From assembly GCA_023266235.1 (NCBI GenBank), contig JAHFRL010000026.1, positions 1 to 45,219 of the forward strand: a DNA stretch of 45,219 nucleotides. The letters run 5' to 3'. Under the pieces are notes generated by a model. It made no database searches. It was not told where the DNA came from and saw only the letters and a program-made list of their open reading frames with translations. Origin of the DNA: Betaproteobacteria bacterium. Lineage in GTDB: Bacteria > Pseudomonadota > Gammaproteobacteria > Burkholderiales > SG8-41. The position numbers and the translations under genes were made by a program. Shown piece after piece: positions 9,729-17,696 of the stretch. The first letter of the stretch is position 1, and each line of letters starts with the position of its first letter.

Positions 9729-10679
9729 GTGCCCTACGACCGCTTGATGGTGTTTACCGGCAATGCGACGCCGCAGCTCGCCGCCGATGTCGTGCACCAT
9801 TTGAATATCCATCTCGGCAAGGCCAAGGTCGGCCGTTTCAGCGACGGCGAAGTCATGGTCGAGGTGCTGGAAAACGTCCGCGGCAAGGACGTGTTCGTGC
9901 TGCAGTCGATCTGCTCGCCGCCGAACGACAACCTGATGGAAGTGCTGGTGCTGGTCGACGCGCTGAAGCGCGCCTCCGCCGCTCGCGTGACCGCGGCGAT
10001 CCCGTACATGGGATATGCGCGCCAGGACCGGCGGCCGAGTTCGGCGCGGGTGGCGATCACCGCGAAAGTCGTGGCGAACATGCTGGCTTCGGTCGGCGTC
10101 GACCGGGTATTGACGATGGATCTGCACTCGGAGCAGATCCAGGGTTTTTTCGATATCCCGGTCGATAACATATATTCGGCGCCGATCCTGCTCGGCGACG
10201 TATGGAAGCACGACTACCAGAATCTGGTCGTGGTATCGCCGGACGTCGGCGGCGTGGTGCGCGCGCGGGCGCTCGCGAAGCGGCTTGAGGCCGATCTCGC
10301 GATCATCGACAAGCGGCGGCCGCGGCCGAACGTGGCGACGGTCATGAACATCATCGGCGAGGTGGCTGGGCGCACTTGCGTGATCGTCGACGACCTGGTT
10401 GATACCGCCAACACGCTGTGTGAGGCGGCGAAGGCGTTGAAAGAGCATGGTGCGGTGAAGGTGCTCGCTTATTGCACCCACCCGGTGCTGTCGGGCAAGG
10501 CGGTCGAGCGCATCGCGAATTCGGCGCTCGACGAGCTGGTGGTGACGGACACGATTCCGTTGCGTGCGGATGCGGCGAAAGGCCAACGCATCCGCGTGCT
10601 GTCGGTATCAGGACTGCTCGCCGAGACCATGTTGCGCATCAGCAACGAGGACTCGGTGAGTTCGCTGTTCGTCGAATAG
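9729..10679 (+). CDS. prs: Ribose-phosphate pyrophosphokinase (PRPP synthetase)
   Basis: Makes PRPP from ribose 5-phosphate and ATP for nucleotide, His, Trp and NAD synthesis. Seen: class I features, including [20 protein letters not shown], the flexible loop with YARQDRR, the [15 protein letters not shown] segment, and the PRPP-binding loop [18 protein letters not shown]. The 316 residues match the class. It starts with GTG (9729), giving [13 protein letters not shown]; the upstream AGGAAGAT can serve as ribosome site. It lies 36 bases after tRNA-Gln, so the two may be co-transcribed. Confidence 0.97.
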   Translation: MPYDRLMVFTGNATPQLAADVVHHLNIHLGKAKVGRFSDGEVMVEVLENVRGKDVFVLQSICSPPNDNLMEVLVLVDALKRASAARVTAAIPYMGYARQDRRPSSARVAITAKVVANMLASVGVDRVLTMDLHSEQIQGFFDIPVDNIYSAPILLGDVWKHDYQNLVVVSPDVGGVVRARALAKRLEADLAIIDKRRPRPNVATVMNIIGEVAGRTCVIVDDLVDTANTLCEAAKALKEHGAVKVLAYCTHPVLSGKAVERIANSALDELVVTDTIPLRADAAKGQRIRVLSVSGLLAETMLRISNEDSVSSLFVE

Positions 10680-10689
10680 TTCTGGGTGC

Positions 10690-10768
10690 AGTGTTGAATG
10701 TTGAATGTTGAGTGTTAAGTGTTGAGTTAAATGCGGCTACGCCGCGTGGACATTCGTCACTCATCACT
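10690..10768. repeat. Heptamer repeat, inverted arms, between prs and rplY
   Basis: Five degenerate copies of GTTGAAT run from 10690 to about 10728. A reverse-complement arm of about 19 bases (ACATTCGTCACTCATCACT) is at 10750-10768. It lies in the leader before rplY. Confidence 0.7.
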
Positions 10769-10821
10769 GTTGTTTTAACCGGGTCATCTGGTCGCGGATG
10801 ATCCAAACTGTGGAGACTGTA

Positions 10822-11568
10822 ATGAAAATTGAATTTACTGCGTTTCCGCGCACAGTGCAGGGTACGGGTGCGAGCCGCCGCCTGCGCGGTGGCGGCAAGG
10901 TGCCGGGCGTGGTTTACGGCGCCGACAAACCGGCGCTGCCGATCGAGCTCGATCACCATGCGCTGTACCGCCATCTCGGGATGGAGGCGTTTCACGCGTC
11001 GATACTCGATATGACGCTCGAGGGCGCAAAAGAGCAGGTGCTGCTGCGCGACGTGCAGATGCACCCGTTCAGGCCGCTGGTGCTGCACGTCGACTTTCAG
11101 CGCGTGGACACGAACAAGAAGGTCCACATGAAGGTGCCGCTGCACTTCGTCAACGCCGAGATCTGCCCGGGCGTGAAACTCGGCGGCGGCGTGGTCAACC
11201 ACGTGATGAACGAAATCGACATCCAGTGCCTGCCGGCCGCTCTGCCCGAGTTCATCGCGGTCAACCTCGAGAAACTCGAGCTCGGCCATTCGATGCACGT
11301 CATTGAAGTGCCGCTGCCGCAAGGCGTCGAGCTCATCTCCAGGCTGAAGAAGGAGAACCCGGCGATCGTGACGGTGCAGGTGCCGAAGGCGATCGTGATC
11401 GAGGAAGAAGTCGCGGCCCCGGTCACCGAGATCATCGGCGAGGTTCCGGCCGAGGGCGAGGAGGCCGCCGCCGCCGAAGGCAAGGAAGGCAAGGAAGGCG
11501 AGAAGGGCGAGAAGGGCGAGAAAAAAGAGGCTGCTCCCGAGAAGAAAGAGGCCGGCAAGAAGGAATAA
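10822..11568 (+). CDS. rplY: 50S ribosomal protein L25/general stress protein Ctc
   Basis: Binds 5S rRNA in the large subunit. Seen: N-terminal L25 domain (KIEFTAFPRTVQGTGASRRL; GGKVPGVVYG), then the longer TL5/Ctc C-terminal beta domain (VPLHFVNAEICPGVKLGGGV), and an unusually charged tail from about residue 205 rich in Glu, Lys, Gly and Ala with a repeated GEKGEK unit. ATG 10822 has GGAG 7 bases upstream; ATG 10798 would add 8 unrelated residues. Standard order prs-rplY-pth. A strong intrinsic terminator follows at 11594. Confidence 0.95.
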   Translation: MKIEFTAFPRTVQGTGASRRLRGGGKVPGVVYGADKPALPIELDHHALYRHLGMEAFHASILDMTLEGAKEQVLLRDVQMHPFRPLVLHVDFQRVDTNKKVHMKVPLHFVNAEICPGVKLGGGVVNHVMNEIDIQCLPAALPEFIAVNLEKLELGHSMHVIEVPLPQGVELISRLKKENPAIVTVQVPKAIVIEEEVAAPVTEIIGEVPAEGEEAAAAEGKEGKEGEKGEKGEKKEAAPEKKEAGKKE

Positions 11569-11593
11569 GCCGGGTGTTGCGCCGTGCAACCCG

Positions 11594-11626
11594 CCCGCCA
11601 TGTTGCGCGCAATATGGCGGGTTTTT
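11594..11626 (+). terminator. Intrinsic terminator after rplY
   Basis: Perfect 8-bp stem CCCGCCAT/ATGGCGGG around a loop that itself contains TTGCGCGCAA, followed at once by TTTTT. It ends the prs-rplY transcript and separates it from pth. Confidence 0.93.
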
Positions 11627-11650
11627 ACTTGCTGCGCCAAAAGCAATGCA

Positions 11651-11735
11651 ACCGCAGATAAACGCAGATAAACGCAGATTAGGATATTGCTGTCCCAGGT
11701 GTAGTCGTCGGCGTTCATCGGCGTTCATCGGCGGT
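11651..11735. repeat. 10-mer repeat, inverted arms, upstream of pth
   Basis: Left arm 11651-11680 holds three copies of the decamer (A/C)CGCAGATAA. Right arm 11705-11735 is the reverse complement of a diverged three-copy version (CGGCGTTCAT repeated). The arms flank about 24 bases. The pth start is 18 bases beyond the right arm. Confidence 0.8.
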
Positions 11736-11752
11736 TTCAGCTGGATTCGTCT

Positions 11753-12508
11753 ATGAAACTGGTAGTCGGGCTCGGCAATCCGGGCAAGAAATACGAGCGC
11801 ACGCGCCATAACGCGGGCTTCTGGCTCATCGAGCGCTTCGCCGCGCAGACCGGCACCGTGCTGCGCAAGGATGCGAAGTTCCAGGCGCTCGTCGGGCGGC
11901 ACGCGCCGACCGGCGCATGGCTGCTGCTGCCGCAGGGCTTTGTAAACTCGAGCGGCAGGCCGGTCCAGATGCTGGCGAGTTTCTTCCGGATTTCGCCCGC
12001 CGAGATCTTGGTGGTGCATGACGAGCTCGATTTCGCCCCCGGCGTCGCCAGGATCAAGCAGGGCGGCGGCATCGCCGGCCATAATGGACTCAAGGACATC
12101 TCCGCCCGGCTTGGTTCCCACGATTACTGGCGGCTCAGGATCGGCATCGGCCACCCGGGCGACCGGCAGGCCGTCACCGATTTCGTGCTGCATAAGCCGA
12201 GCCAGGAAGAGCAAGCCGGGATCGACGCCGCGATCGGCCGCGCGCTTGAAGTGCTGCCGCTCGCGCTCGCCGGGGATCTGCAGGGCGCGATGCTGAAGCT
12301 GCACACCCAGGAGAAGGCTCAGGAAAAAGTACGCACGGCCGAGCCGGCTGCGGCGCCTGCCAAGGCGGATAAGCCGGAGAAACCGGGGCAGGCCGCGCCA
12401 GCGAAGGCGGCGGCGGAAACCGGACAAATCGAAAAAACCGGGAAGACCGAAAAGGCAAGCGCGCTCAAATCCCTGTTCAGAAAGTTCCTGGCGGATACGA
12501 AGAAGTAA
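11753..12508 (+). CDS. pth: Peptidyl-tRNA hydrolase with C-terminal extension
   Basis: Releases tRNA from peptidyl-tRNA that drops off ribosomes. Seen: GLGNPGKKYERTRHNAGFW with N9 and catalytic H19, VVHDELDFAPG with the catalytic Asp near residue 93, and GGIAGHNGLKDI. The enzyme domain ends near residue 188 as in the family. A further 60 or so residues follow: Ala/Lys/Pro/Glu-rich and low complexity, then a possible amphipathic helix (ALKSLFRKFLADTKK). Usual length is about 190, so the tail is an addition of unknown role. Confidence 0.95.
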   Translation: MKLVVGLGNPGKKYERTRHNAGFWLIERFAAQTGTVLRKDAKFQALVGRHAPTGAWLLLPQGFVNSSGRPVQMLASFFRISPAEILVVHDELDFAPGVARIKQGGGIAGHNGLKDISARLGSHDYWRLRIGIGHPGDRQAVTDFVLHKPSQEEQAGIDAAIGRALEVLPLALAGDLQGAMLKLHTQEKAQEKVRTAEPAAAPAKADKPEKPGQAAPAKAAAETGQIEKTGKTEKASALKSLFRKFLADTKK

Positions 12509-12540
12509 GCTGAGAGGCTGGAAGCGGGGTTCGGTTTTGC

Positions 12541-12580
12541 CCCTCACGCCTTACTTGTTCCTCACCCCTCACTCCTCACT
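12541..12580. repeat. Heptamer repeat upstream of ychF
   Basis: Degenerate copies of CCTCACT/TCCTCAC in one orientation only, ending 10 bases before the ychF start. It belongs to the same class as the repeats at 10690 and 27099. Confidence 0.6.
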
Positions 12581-12589
12581 GCGAATGAA

Positions 12590-13681
12590 ATGAGCTTGAA
12601 ATGCGGCATTGTCGGCCTGCCCAACGTCGGCAAGTCCACGCTGTTCAATGCGCTGACCAAGGCCGGCATCGCGGCGGATAACTATCCGTTCTGCACCATC
12701 GAGCCCAACGTTGGCATCGTCGCAGTGCCCGATTCGCGCCTGCAACCGCTCGCCGCCATTGCCAAGCCCGAAAAAGTGATCCCCGCGGTGGTCGAATTCG
12801 TCGACATCGCGGGGCTGGTCGCAGGCGCATCGAAAGGCGAAGGCCTCGGCAACCAGTTCCTCGCCAACATCCGCGAGACCGACGGCATTCTCAACATGGT
12901 GCGCTGCTTCGTCAACGACAACGTGGTGCATGTCGGCGGCAAAATCGACCCGCTATCCGACATCGAGACCATCCACACCGAGCTCGCGCTCGCCGACCTG
13001 CAGACGGTGGAGAAGGCGACCCAGCGCGCGGGCAAGACCGCCAAGGCCGGCGACAAGGAAGCGATCAAGCTCGGCGCGCTGCTGGAGCGGGTGCGCGCGC
13101 AGCTCGACCAGGGCAAACCCGTGCGCGGCCTCAAGCTCGACAAGGAGGAACAACAGCTCCTGAAGCCGCTGTGTCTGCTGACAGCGAAACCGGCGATCTA
13201 CGTTGCCAACGTCGATGACAAGGGGTTCGAAAACAATCCGCTGCTCGACCGGGTGCGTGCCTACGGCGAGCAGGAACACACGCCGGTGGTCGCAATCTGC
13301 GCCGCGCTCGAGGCGGAGATCGCCGATCTTGCCGATGAAGACAAGCGGGTTTTTCTCGCCGATCTCGGGCTGCAGGAACCGGGACTCAACCGCCTGGCGC
13401 GCGCGGTCTACCAACTGCTCGGGCTGCAGACCTACTTCACCGCCGGCCCCAAGGAAGTGCGCGCGTGGACCATCCACAAGGGTGACACCGCGCCGCAGGC
13501 GGCGGGCGTCATCCACACCGATTTCGAGCAAGGTTTTATCCGTGCCGAGGTGATCGCCTACGATGATTACACCAGGTGCAAAGGAGAACAGGGCGCGAGG
13601 GAAGCCGGCAAGCTGCGGCTTGAGGGAAAAGACTACGTCGTGCAGGACGGCGACGTGATGCATTTCCGTTTCAACGTTTGA
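12590..13681 (+). CDS. ychF: Ribosome-binding ATPase YchF
   Basis: Obg-family P-loop protein that prefers ATP, binds the ribosome and is linked to oxidative stress control. Seen: G1 GLPNVGKST (residues 9-17), switch region [13 protein letters not shown]3 [20 protein letters not shown], the altered G4 region YVANVDD in place of NKxD that explains ATP preference in this family, and the C-terminal TGS-like region [20 protein letters not shown] to MHFRFNV. The 363 residues are standard. Follows pth as usual; the upstream repeat may hold its promoter region. Confidence 0.97.
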   Translation: MSLKCGIVGLPNVGKSTLFNALTKAGIAADNYPFCTIEPNVGIVAVPDSRLQPLAAIAKPEKVIPAVVEFVDIAGLVAGASKGEGLGNQFLANIRETDGILNMVRCFVNDNVVHVGGKIDPLSDIETIHTELALADLQTVEKATQRAGKTAKAGDKEAIKLGALLERVRAQLDQGKPVRGLKLDKEEQQLLKPLCLLTAKPAIYVANVDDKGFENNPLLDRVRAYGEQEHTPVVAICAALEAEIADLADEDKRVFLADLGLQEPGLNRLARAVYQLLGLQTYFTAGPKEVRAWTIHKGDTAPQAAGVIHTDFEQGFIRAEVIAYDDYTRCKGEQGAREAGKLRLEGKDYVVQDGDVMHFRFNV

Positions 13682-13845
13682 CGGGAGGAGGCGGACGCGC
13701 CAAGCGCGCCGGGGGCGTCTGCGCCGGTTGGAACGGACACGGAGCGCCGTTCAGCCGCCGCGATTGAATGGGGACGTGGCGGCTCGCGTGGCATAATCGT
13801 CATCCGGCGCGATGCGCTCCCGTCGTTCGCGCAACAGGAGGTCAT

Positions 13846-14232
13846 ATGATCAAGGCGGCATGGGTGTTTCAGCTGCACGATGATGCACGCGGCATTCCGC
13901 GGACATTGGCGGAGGGGATACACGCACGGGTCTTTGCCGGCCGGCAGGTCATGCTCTCCGTGGTCCGCATCGAGCCCCATTCGCGCGGCACGACTCACAG
14001 TCATCCTGAAGAACAATGGGGCGTGCTGCTCGAAGGCGCATGCACCCGGCTTCAGGACGGGGAGGAAGTCGAGGTCACCGCCGGCGATTTCTGGTGCACG
14101 CTCGGCGGCGTGATGCACGGCATCCACACCGGCGACTCGGGGGCGGTGGTCCTCGATATCTTCAGCCCGCCGCGCGAAGAGTACAGACAGGCCGGCACGG
14201 GCTTCGGGGCGGCGGTAACGCAACACGACTGA
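13846..14232 (+). CDS. Small cupin-domain protein
   Basis: Single-domain cupin of 128 residues; metal-binding beta barrel of unknown substrate. Seen: the first cupin motif as HSRGTTHSHPEEQWGVLLEG and the second as HGIHTGDSGAVVLDIFSP. The start is fixed by AGGAGG 5 bases upstream of ATG 13846. It heads a short rightward run with a Bug receptor and an amidohydrolase, so it may be a small enzyme or sensor of the same catabolic route (inference). Confidence 0.83.
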   Translation: MIKAAWVFQLHDDARGIPRTLAEGIHARVFAGRQVMLSVVRIEPHSRGTTHSHPEEQWGVLLEGACTRLQDGEEVEVTAGDFWCTLGGVMHGIHTGDSGAVVLDIFSPPREEYRQAGTGFGAAVTQHD

Positions 14233-14345
14233 GTCGCCGCTCGCGAGCGCAAGGCAGCGGGGCGGTCCTGCGGCGGCCCGCTCCCGGCACGCAACAATTG
14301 GGTCTGACTATCCGCTGCACGGCATCTACATTCACGGAGGACAAA

Positions 14346-15332
14346 ATGCACAACACCACAAGCCGGCTTCGCTTTTTCTCGATCCTGATCGCGCTCTGCG
14401 TCTTCGCATCGCTGCCCGCCGTCGCGCAGGATGCCTGGCCGAGCAAGCCGGTGCGATTCATCGTGCCGTTCCCGCCGGGCGGCACGACCGACCCGCTCGC
14501 GCGCCTGGTGGGCGCGCGGCTCACCGCGACGCTGGGGCAACAGTTCATCGTTGATAACCGGTCCGGCGCTTCGGGCTCGCTCGGAGCGGGCATCGCCGCC
14601 AAGGCGACGCCGGACGGCTACACTTTCCTGTTCGTGTTCGACACGCACGCGGTCAACCCGACGCTGATCCCGAACCTGCCGTTCGATACGGTCAAGGATC
14701 TCGCGCCGGTGATGCTGATCAGCACCGCGCCGAATGCCATCGTGACCAACGCCGCGAAGCCCTACCAGAGTTTCGCCGACGTGATCAAGGCGGCGAAGGC
14801 GAAGCCCGATACGGTGACCTACGGCTCGATCGGCAGCGGCAGCCTCGGGCACCTGACGCTGACGCTCGTGCAGCAGACGGGCGGCTTCAGGATCGTGCAT
14901 GTGCCCTACAAGGGCGGCGGGCCGATGACCGTTGACGTGCTGGGCGGCCAGGTGGATCTCGCCATCGGCACGGTGGCGCTGCTCACGCCGCACGTGAAGG
15001 GCGGGAAGCTGCGCGCCATCGCGATAACCGGCGACAAGCGCTCGGGCGCGCTGCCCGACGTGCCGACGCTCGCGGAGCAGGGCTTCCCCGGCTTCTCGGC
15101 GCTCGCGTGGTGGGGCGTGTTCGCGCCGGCCGGAACACCCAAGCCCGTGCTCGCCAAATTCCACGCCGAGCTCGTCAAGGTCTTCAACGCGCCCGAAGTG
15201 CGCAAGCAACTCGGCGAGCAGCTCGGCATGGACCTCGTCGTCAGCAGCCCCGAGGCGCTGCAGAAATTCCTGGTCGGCGAGATCGCGCGCTGGGGCAAGG
15301 TGGTGCGCGAGAACAACATCCGGGCCGAGTGA
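14346..15332 (+). CDS. Bug-family periplasmic binding protein (TctC-like)
   Basis: Periplasmic receptor of the tripartite tricarboxylate transporter type, which typically binds carboxylates or amides. Seen: cleavable signal peptide ending ASLPAVAQ, mature start DAWPSKPVRFIVPFPPGGTT, the ligand loop DNRSGASGSLGAGIAAKATP, and IVHVPYKGGGPMTVDVLGGQ followed by DLAIGT, all typical Bug motifs. 328 residues. ATG 14346 follows GGAGGACAAA. No TctA/TctB membrane genes are nearby, so it would have to use a distant permease. Next gene: amidohydrolase, 33 bases on. Confidence 0.93.
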   Translation: MHNTTSRLRFFSILIALCVFASLPAVAQDAWPSKPVRFIVPFPPGGTTDPLARLVGARLTATLGQQFIVDNRSGASGSLGAGIAAKATPDGYTFLFVFDTHAVNPTLIPNLPFDTVKDLAPVMLISTAPNAIVTNAAKPYQSFADVIKAAKAKPDTVTYGSIGSGSLGHLTLTLVQQTGGFRIVHVPYKGGGPMTVDVLGGQVDLAIGTVALLTPHVKGGKLRAIAITGDKRSGALPDVPTLAEQGFPGFSALAWWGVFAPAGTPKPVLAKFHAELVKVFNAPEVRKQLGEQLGMDLVVSSPEALQKFLVGEIARWGKVVRENNIRAE

Positions 15333-15365
15333 GCGGCCGCCGCTTCTGCAATCGGAGGAGAGCAA

Positions 15366-16454
15366 ATGCCGTTTACTTGCGGGCCGCGCTCGTGCGCGGC
15401 GACCCGGCCCACAACCCGCAAAGTCGTCAAGCGCGGCAACAAGAGCTTCGCGGTGGACCTGCACTGCCACGTCCACACCCCCGCCGCCGATGAACTGGCG
15501 AAGAAAACAGACAAACCCGGCAGCGCCGACTGGACGGCCCGGTACGGCAACCCGCGCACGCAGGATCATCAGCTAAAGCTGCGCGCCCAGCTCGACCGTA
15601 AACTGACGTCGGTCGAGCAGCGCCTCACCGACATGGACAAAATGGGCATCGACGTGCAGGCGATTTCGACTTCACCGCTGCAGTACTATTACGCGCTCGA
15701 TCCCGATCTGGGCCGCCAGACCTCGCGCGCGATCAACGAACGGCTGGCGGAAATCGCCGCGTCGCACGCCGACCGCTTTGTCGCGCTAGGCACGGTGCCG
15801 CTGCAAGCCCCGGAGCTGGCCGTGGCCGAACTGGAATACTGCATGAAGAAGCTCGGTTTCCGCGGCATGGAGATCGGCACCAACGTCAACGGCACAGACC
15901 TGTCGGATGCGCGTTTTGAAGTGTTGTTCGCGAAGGCGGAGCAACTCGGCGCGCTCATCTTTCTGCATCCGATAGGCTTTACGGACACCCGGCGTCTCAC
16001 CCAGTACTTCCTCACCAACATCATCGGCAATCCGCTGGATACCACCGTCGCGCTGGCGCACATCGTCTTCGGCGGCGTGCTCGAACGTCATCCGCGTCTC
16101 AAGTTCGTCGCGGCGCACGGCGGCGGTTACCTCGGCCACTATCCCGCGCGCATGGATCATGCATACAAGGTACGTCCAGAGTGCCACGACCACATCAAAC
16201 GGCCGCCGTCGTTCTACCTGAAGAAAATCTACTTCGACACCATGGTGTTCAGCCACGAGCAGCTCGAACATCTGGTCAAACTGTGGGGCGCGGACCACAT
16301 CGTGATCGGCACCGATTATCCGTACGACATGGGTTATTACGAGCCGGTCGATTTCGTCGACGACGTGAAGTCGCTAACGCGCGCGCAGAAGGAAGCGATC
16401 ATCGGCGGCAACGCCGCGAAACTGCTGAAGATCAAGCCGCGCAGCACGCGCTAG
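15366..16454 (+). CDS. Amidohydrolase-2 (ACMSD-like) family enzyme
   Basis: TIM-barrel metal enzyme related to aminocarboxymuconate-semialdehyde decarboxylase and gamma-resorcylate-type decarboxylases; hydrolysis or decarboxylation are both possible. Seen: DLHCHVHTP with metal ligands H33 and H35, LIFLHPIGF with the next histidine, FVAAHGGGYLGHYPARMDHA, and the catalytic Asp in VIGTDYPYDMGYYEP. 362 residues. The N-terminal 28 residues are unusual and not clearly conserved; GGAGGAGAGCAA supports ATG 15366. Likely acts on the compound bound by the preceding receptor (inference). Confidence 0.9.
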   Translation: MPFTCGPRSCAATRPTTRKVVKRGNKSFAVDLHCHVHTPAADELAKKTDKPGSADWTARYGNPRTQDHQLKLRAQLDRKLTSVEQRLTDMDKMGIDVQAISTSPLQYYYALDPDLGRQTSRAINERLAEIAASHADRFVALGTVPLQAPELAVAELEYCMKKLGFRGMEIGTNVNGTDLSDARFEVLFAKAEQLGALIFLHPIGFTDTRRLTQYFLTNIIGNPLDTTVALAHIVFGGVLERHPRLKFVAAHGGGYLGHYPARMDHAYKVRPECHDHIKRPPSFYLKKIYFDTMVFSHEQLEHLVKLWGADHIVIGTDYPYDMGYYEPVDFVDDVKSLTRAQKEAIIGGNAAKLLKIKPRSTR

Positions 16455-16469
16455 CGCATACCGGACTTT

Positions 16470-17441
16470 CTAATTGATGCGAATTCCGGCGTCGCTCACG
16501 AGCTTGGCCATGCGTTTGATCTCGGTGCCGATGAACGCTTTGAACTGCGGCGGCGTGTTCCCGACCGGTTCAAAGCCCAGCCCGAGCATTTTCTCGCGCG
16601 TCTCGGGCTGTGCGAGTATTCGCGCAATTTCGGCCTGCAGCCGGCTGACGATCTCAGCCGGCGTTGCGCGCGGGACGGCGATGCCGTTCCACGCCGACGA
16701 TTCGAATCCGGGCAGTCCGCCGCCTGCGACCGTCGGCAGGTCCGGCACCAGCGAGAAAGCATTCGAGCTGGAGACGGCCAGCGCTTTGACCCGGCCCGTT
16801 TTGACAAGCTGTGCAACCGGCCCTAGCGAAATAAACAGCATTTGAATCTGGCCGCCGATCAAATCAGCTATCGCGGGCGCGTCGCCTTTGTAGGGAACGT
16901 GCACGATGTCGATGCCCGCCATGGTACGGAACATTTCTCCCGCCAGGTGGGTGCTGGTGCCGTTGCCGGCGGAACCGAAGTTGATCTTGCCCGGGTTCGC
17001 TTTCGCGTAGGCGACCAACTCCTTGACCGAGCCGGCCGGCAGCGACGGATTCACGATCAGGAGATTCGGCGCCGACCAGGTCTGGGTGACAGGAATGAAA
17101 TCCTTTTCCGTGTCGTACGGCAGTTTCTTGTACAGGCTGGGATTCACCGTGAACGCTGCCGACACAACAAGCAGCGTGTGGCCGTCGGGGATGGCTTTCG
17201 CCCCGATCTCCGTGGCGATGATGGTTCCGCCCCCCGGGCGGTTGTCCACCACGACTTGCTGCCCGAACGTGTCGCCCAGTTTTTGCGCGACAATGCGCGC
17301 GACCGTGTCTCCCGCACCACCGGGCGGAAACGGGACGATCAGGCGCAGCGGTCTTTGCGGGTAGGTGTCGGCCGCCAGCACCGGCACGAGCGGGCAAAAC
17401 AACAGCAGTGCGAACGAAACTCTGCAAAAGATCGGCGGCAT
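16470..17441 (-). CDS. Bug-family periplasmic binding protein
   Basis: Second TctC-like receptor, opposite strand, converging on the amidohydrolase with a 15-base gap. Seen: signal peptide ending PLVPVLAA, mature start DTYPQRPLRLIVPFPPGGAG, the ligand loop VDNRPGGGTIIATEIGAKA, and IVHVPYKGDAPAIADLIGGQ. ATG 17441 is preferred because GAAAGG lies 6 bases upstream; GTG 17465 is an alternative adding 8 residues. Orphan, without membrane partners nearby. Confidence 0.92.
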   Translation of the reverse strand: MPPIFCRVSFALLLFCPLVPVLAADTYPQRPLRLIVPFPPGGAGDTVARIVAQKLGDTFGQQVVVDNRPGGGTIIATEIGAKAIPDGHTLLVVSAAFTVNPSLYKKLPYDTEKDFIPVTQTWSAPNLLIVNPSLPAGSVKELVAYAKANPGKINFGSAGNGTSTHLAGEMFRTMAGIDIVHVPYKGDAPAIADLIGGQIQMLFISLGPVAQLVKTGRVKALAVSSSNAFSLVPDLPTVAGGGLPGFESSAWNGIAVPRATPAEIVSRLQAEIARILAQPETREKMLGLGFEPVGNTPPQFKAFIGTEIKRMAKLVSDAGIRIN

Positions 17442-17542
17442 CGTAAACCTTTCAAAAGGGGTCACGGAATCGATGCGGATTGCGTCAATGAGGGCCTGAA
17501 CAAGGCAAGGGAGCGAGTCCCTTGTAAATCCCCCAAATCAGC

Positions 17543-17581
17543 GGAAGCTTTGATTGGTGGAATGACTCAATCAGAGCTTCC
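17543..17581. promoter_or_regulatory. 14-bp inverted repeat between divergent genes
   Basis: Arms 17543-17556 (GGAAGCTTTGATTG) and 17568-17581 (CAATCAGAGCTTCC) match at 13 of 14 positions around an 11-base loop. It lies in the 255-base gap between a leftward Bug gene and the rightward RidA gene. No T-run follows on either strand, so a terminator is unlikely; an operator or RNA hairpin is possible. Confidence 0.6.
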
Positions 17582-17696
17582 CAAATGATATTACGCCGAT
17601 ATTCGCCTCGACTGCGGGAAGTATGTAATATGAGAAAAAAGTCCGTCGGCAACGGCAGGTCGATGCGCCGGCGCTGCAATCACACGAGGAGAGCCC

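Noticed and set aside
11581-11735. Riboswitch or leader peptide before pth
   Set aside because: The structure is explained by the rplY terminator followed by 10-mer repeat arms.
14052-15569. 505-codon minus-strand frame opposite the Bug gene
   Set aside because: The plus strand has signal peptide and Bug motifs with a good ribosome site; the opposite frame shows no family features.
17485-17679. 64-codon minus-strand frame between the Bug and RidA genes
   Set aside because: No start context, no recognisable motif, and it covers the 14-bp inverted repeat.
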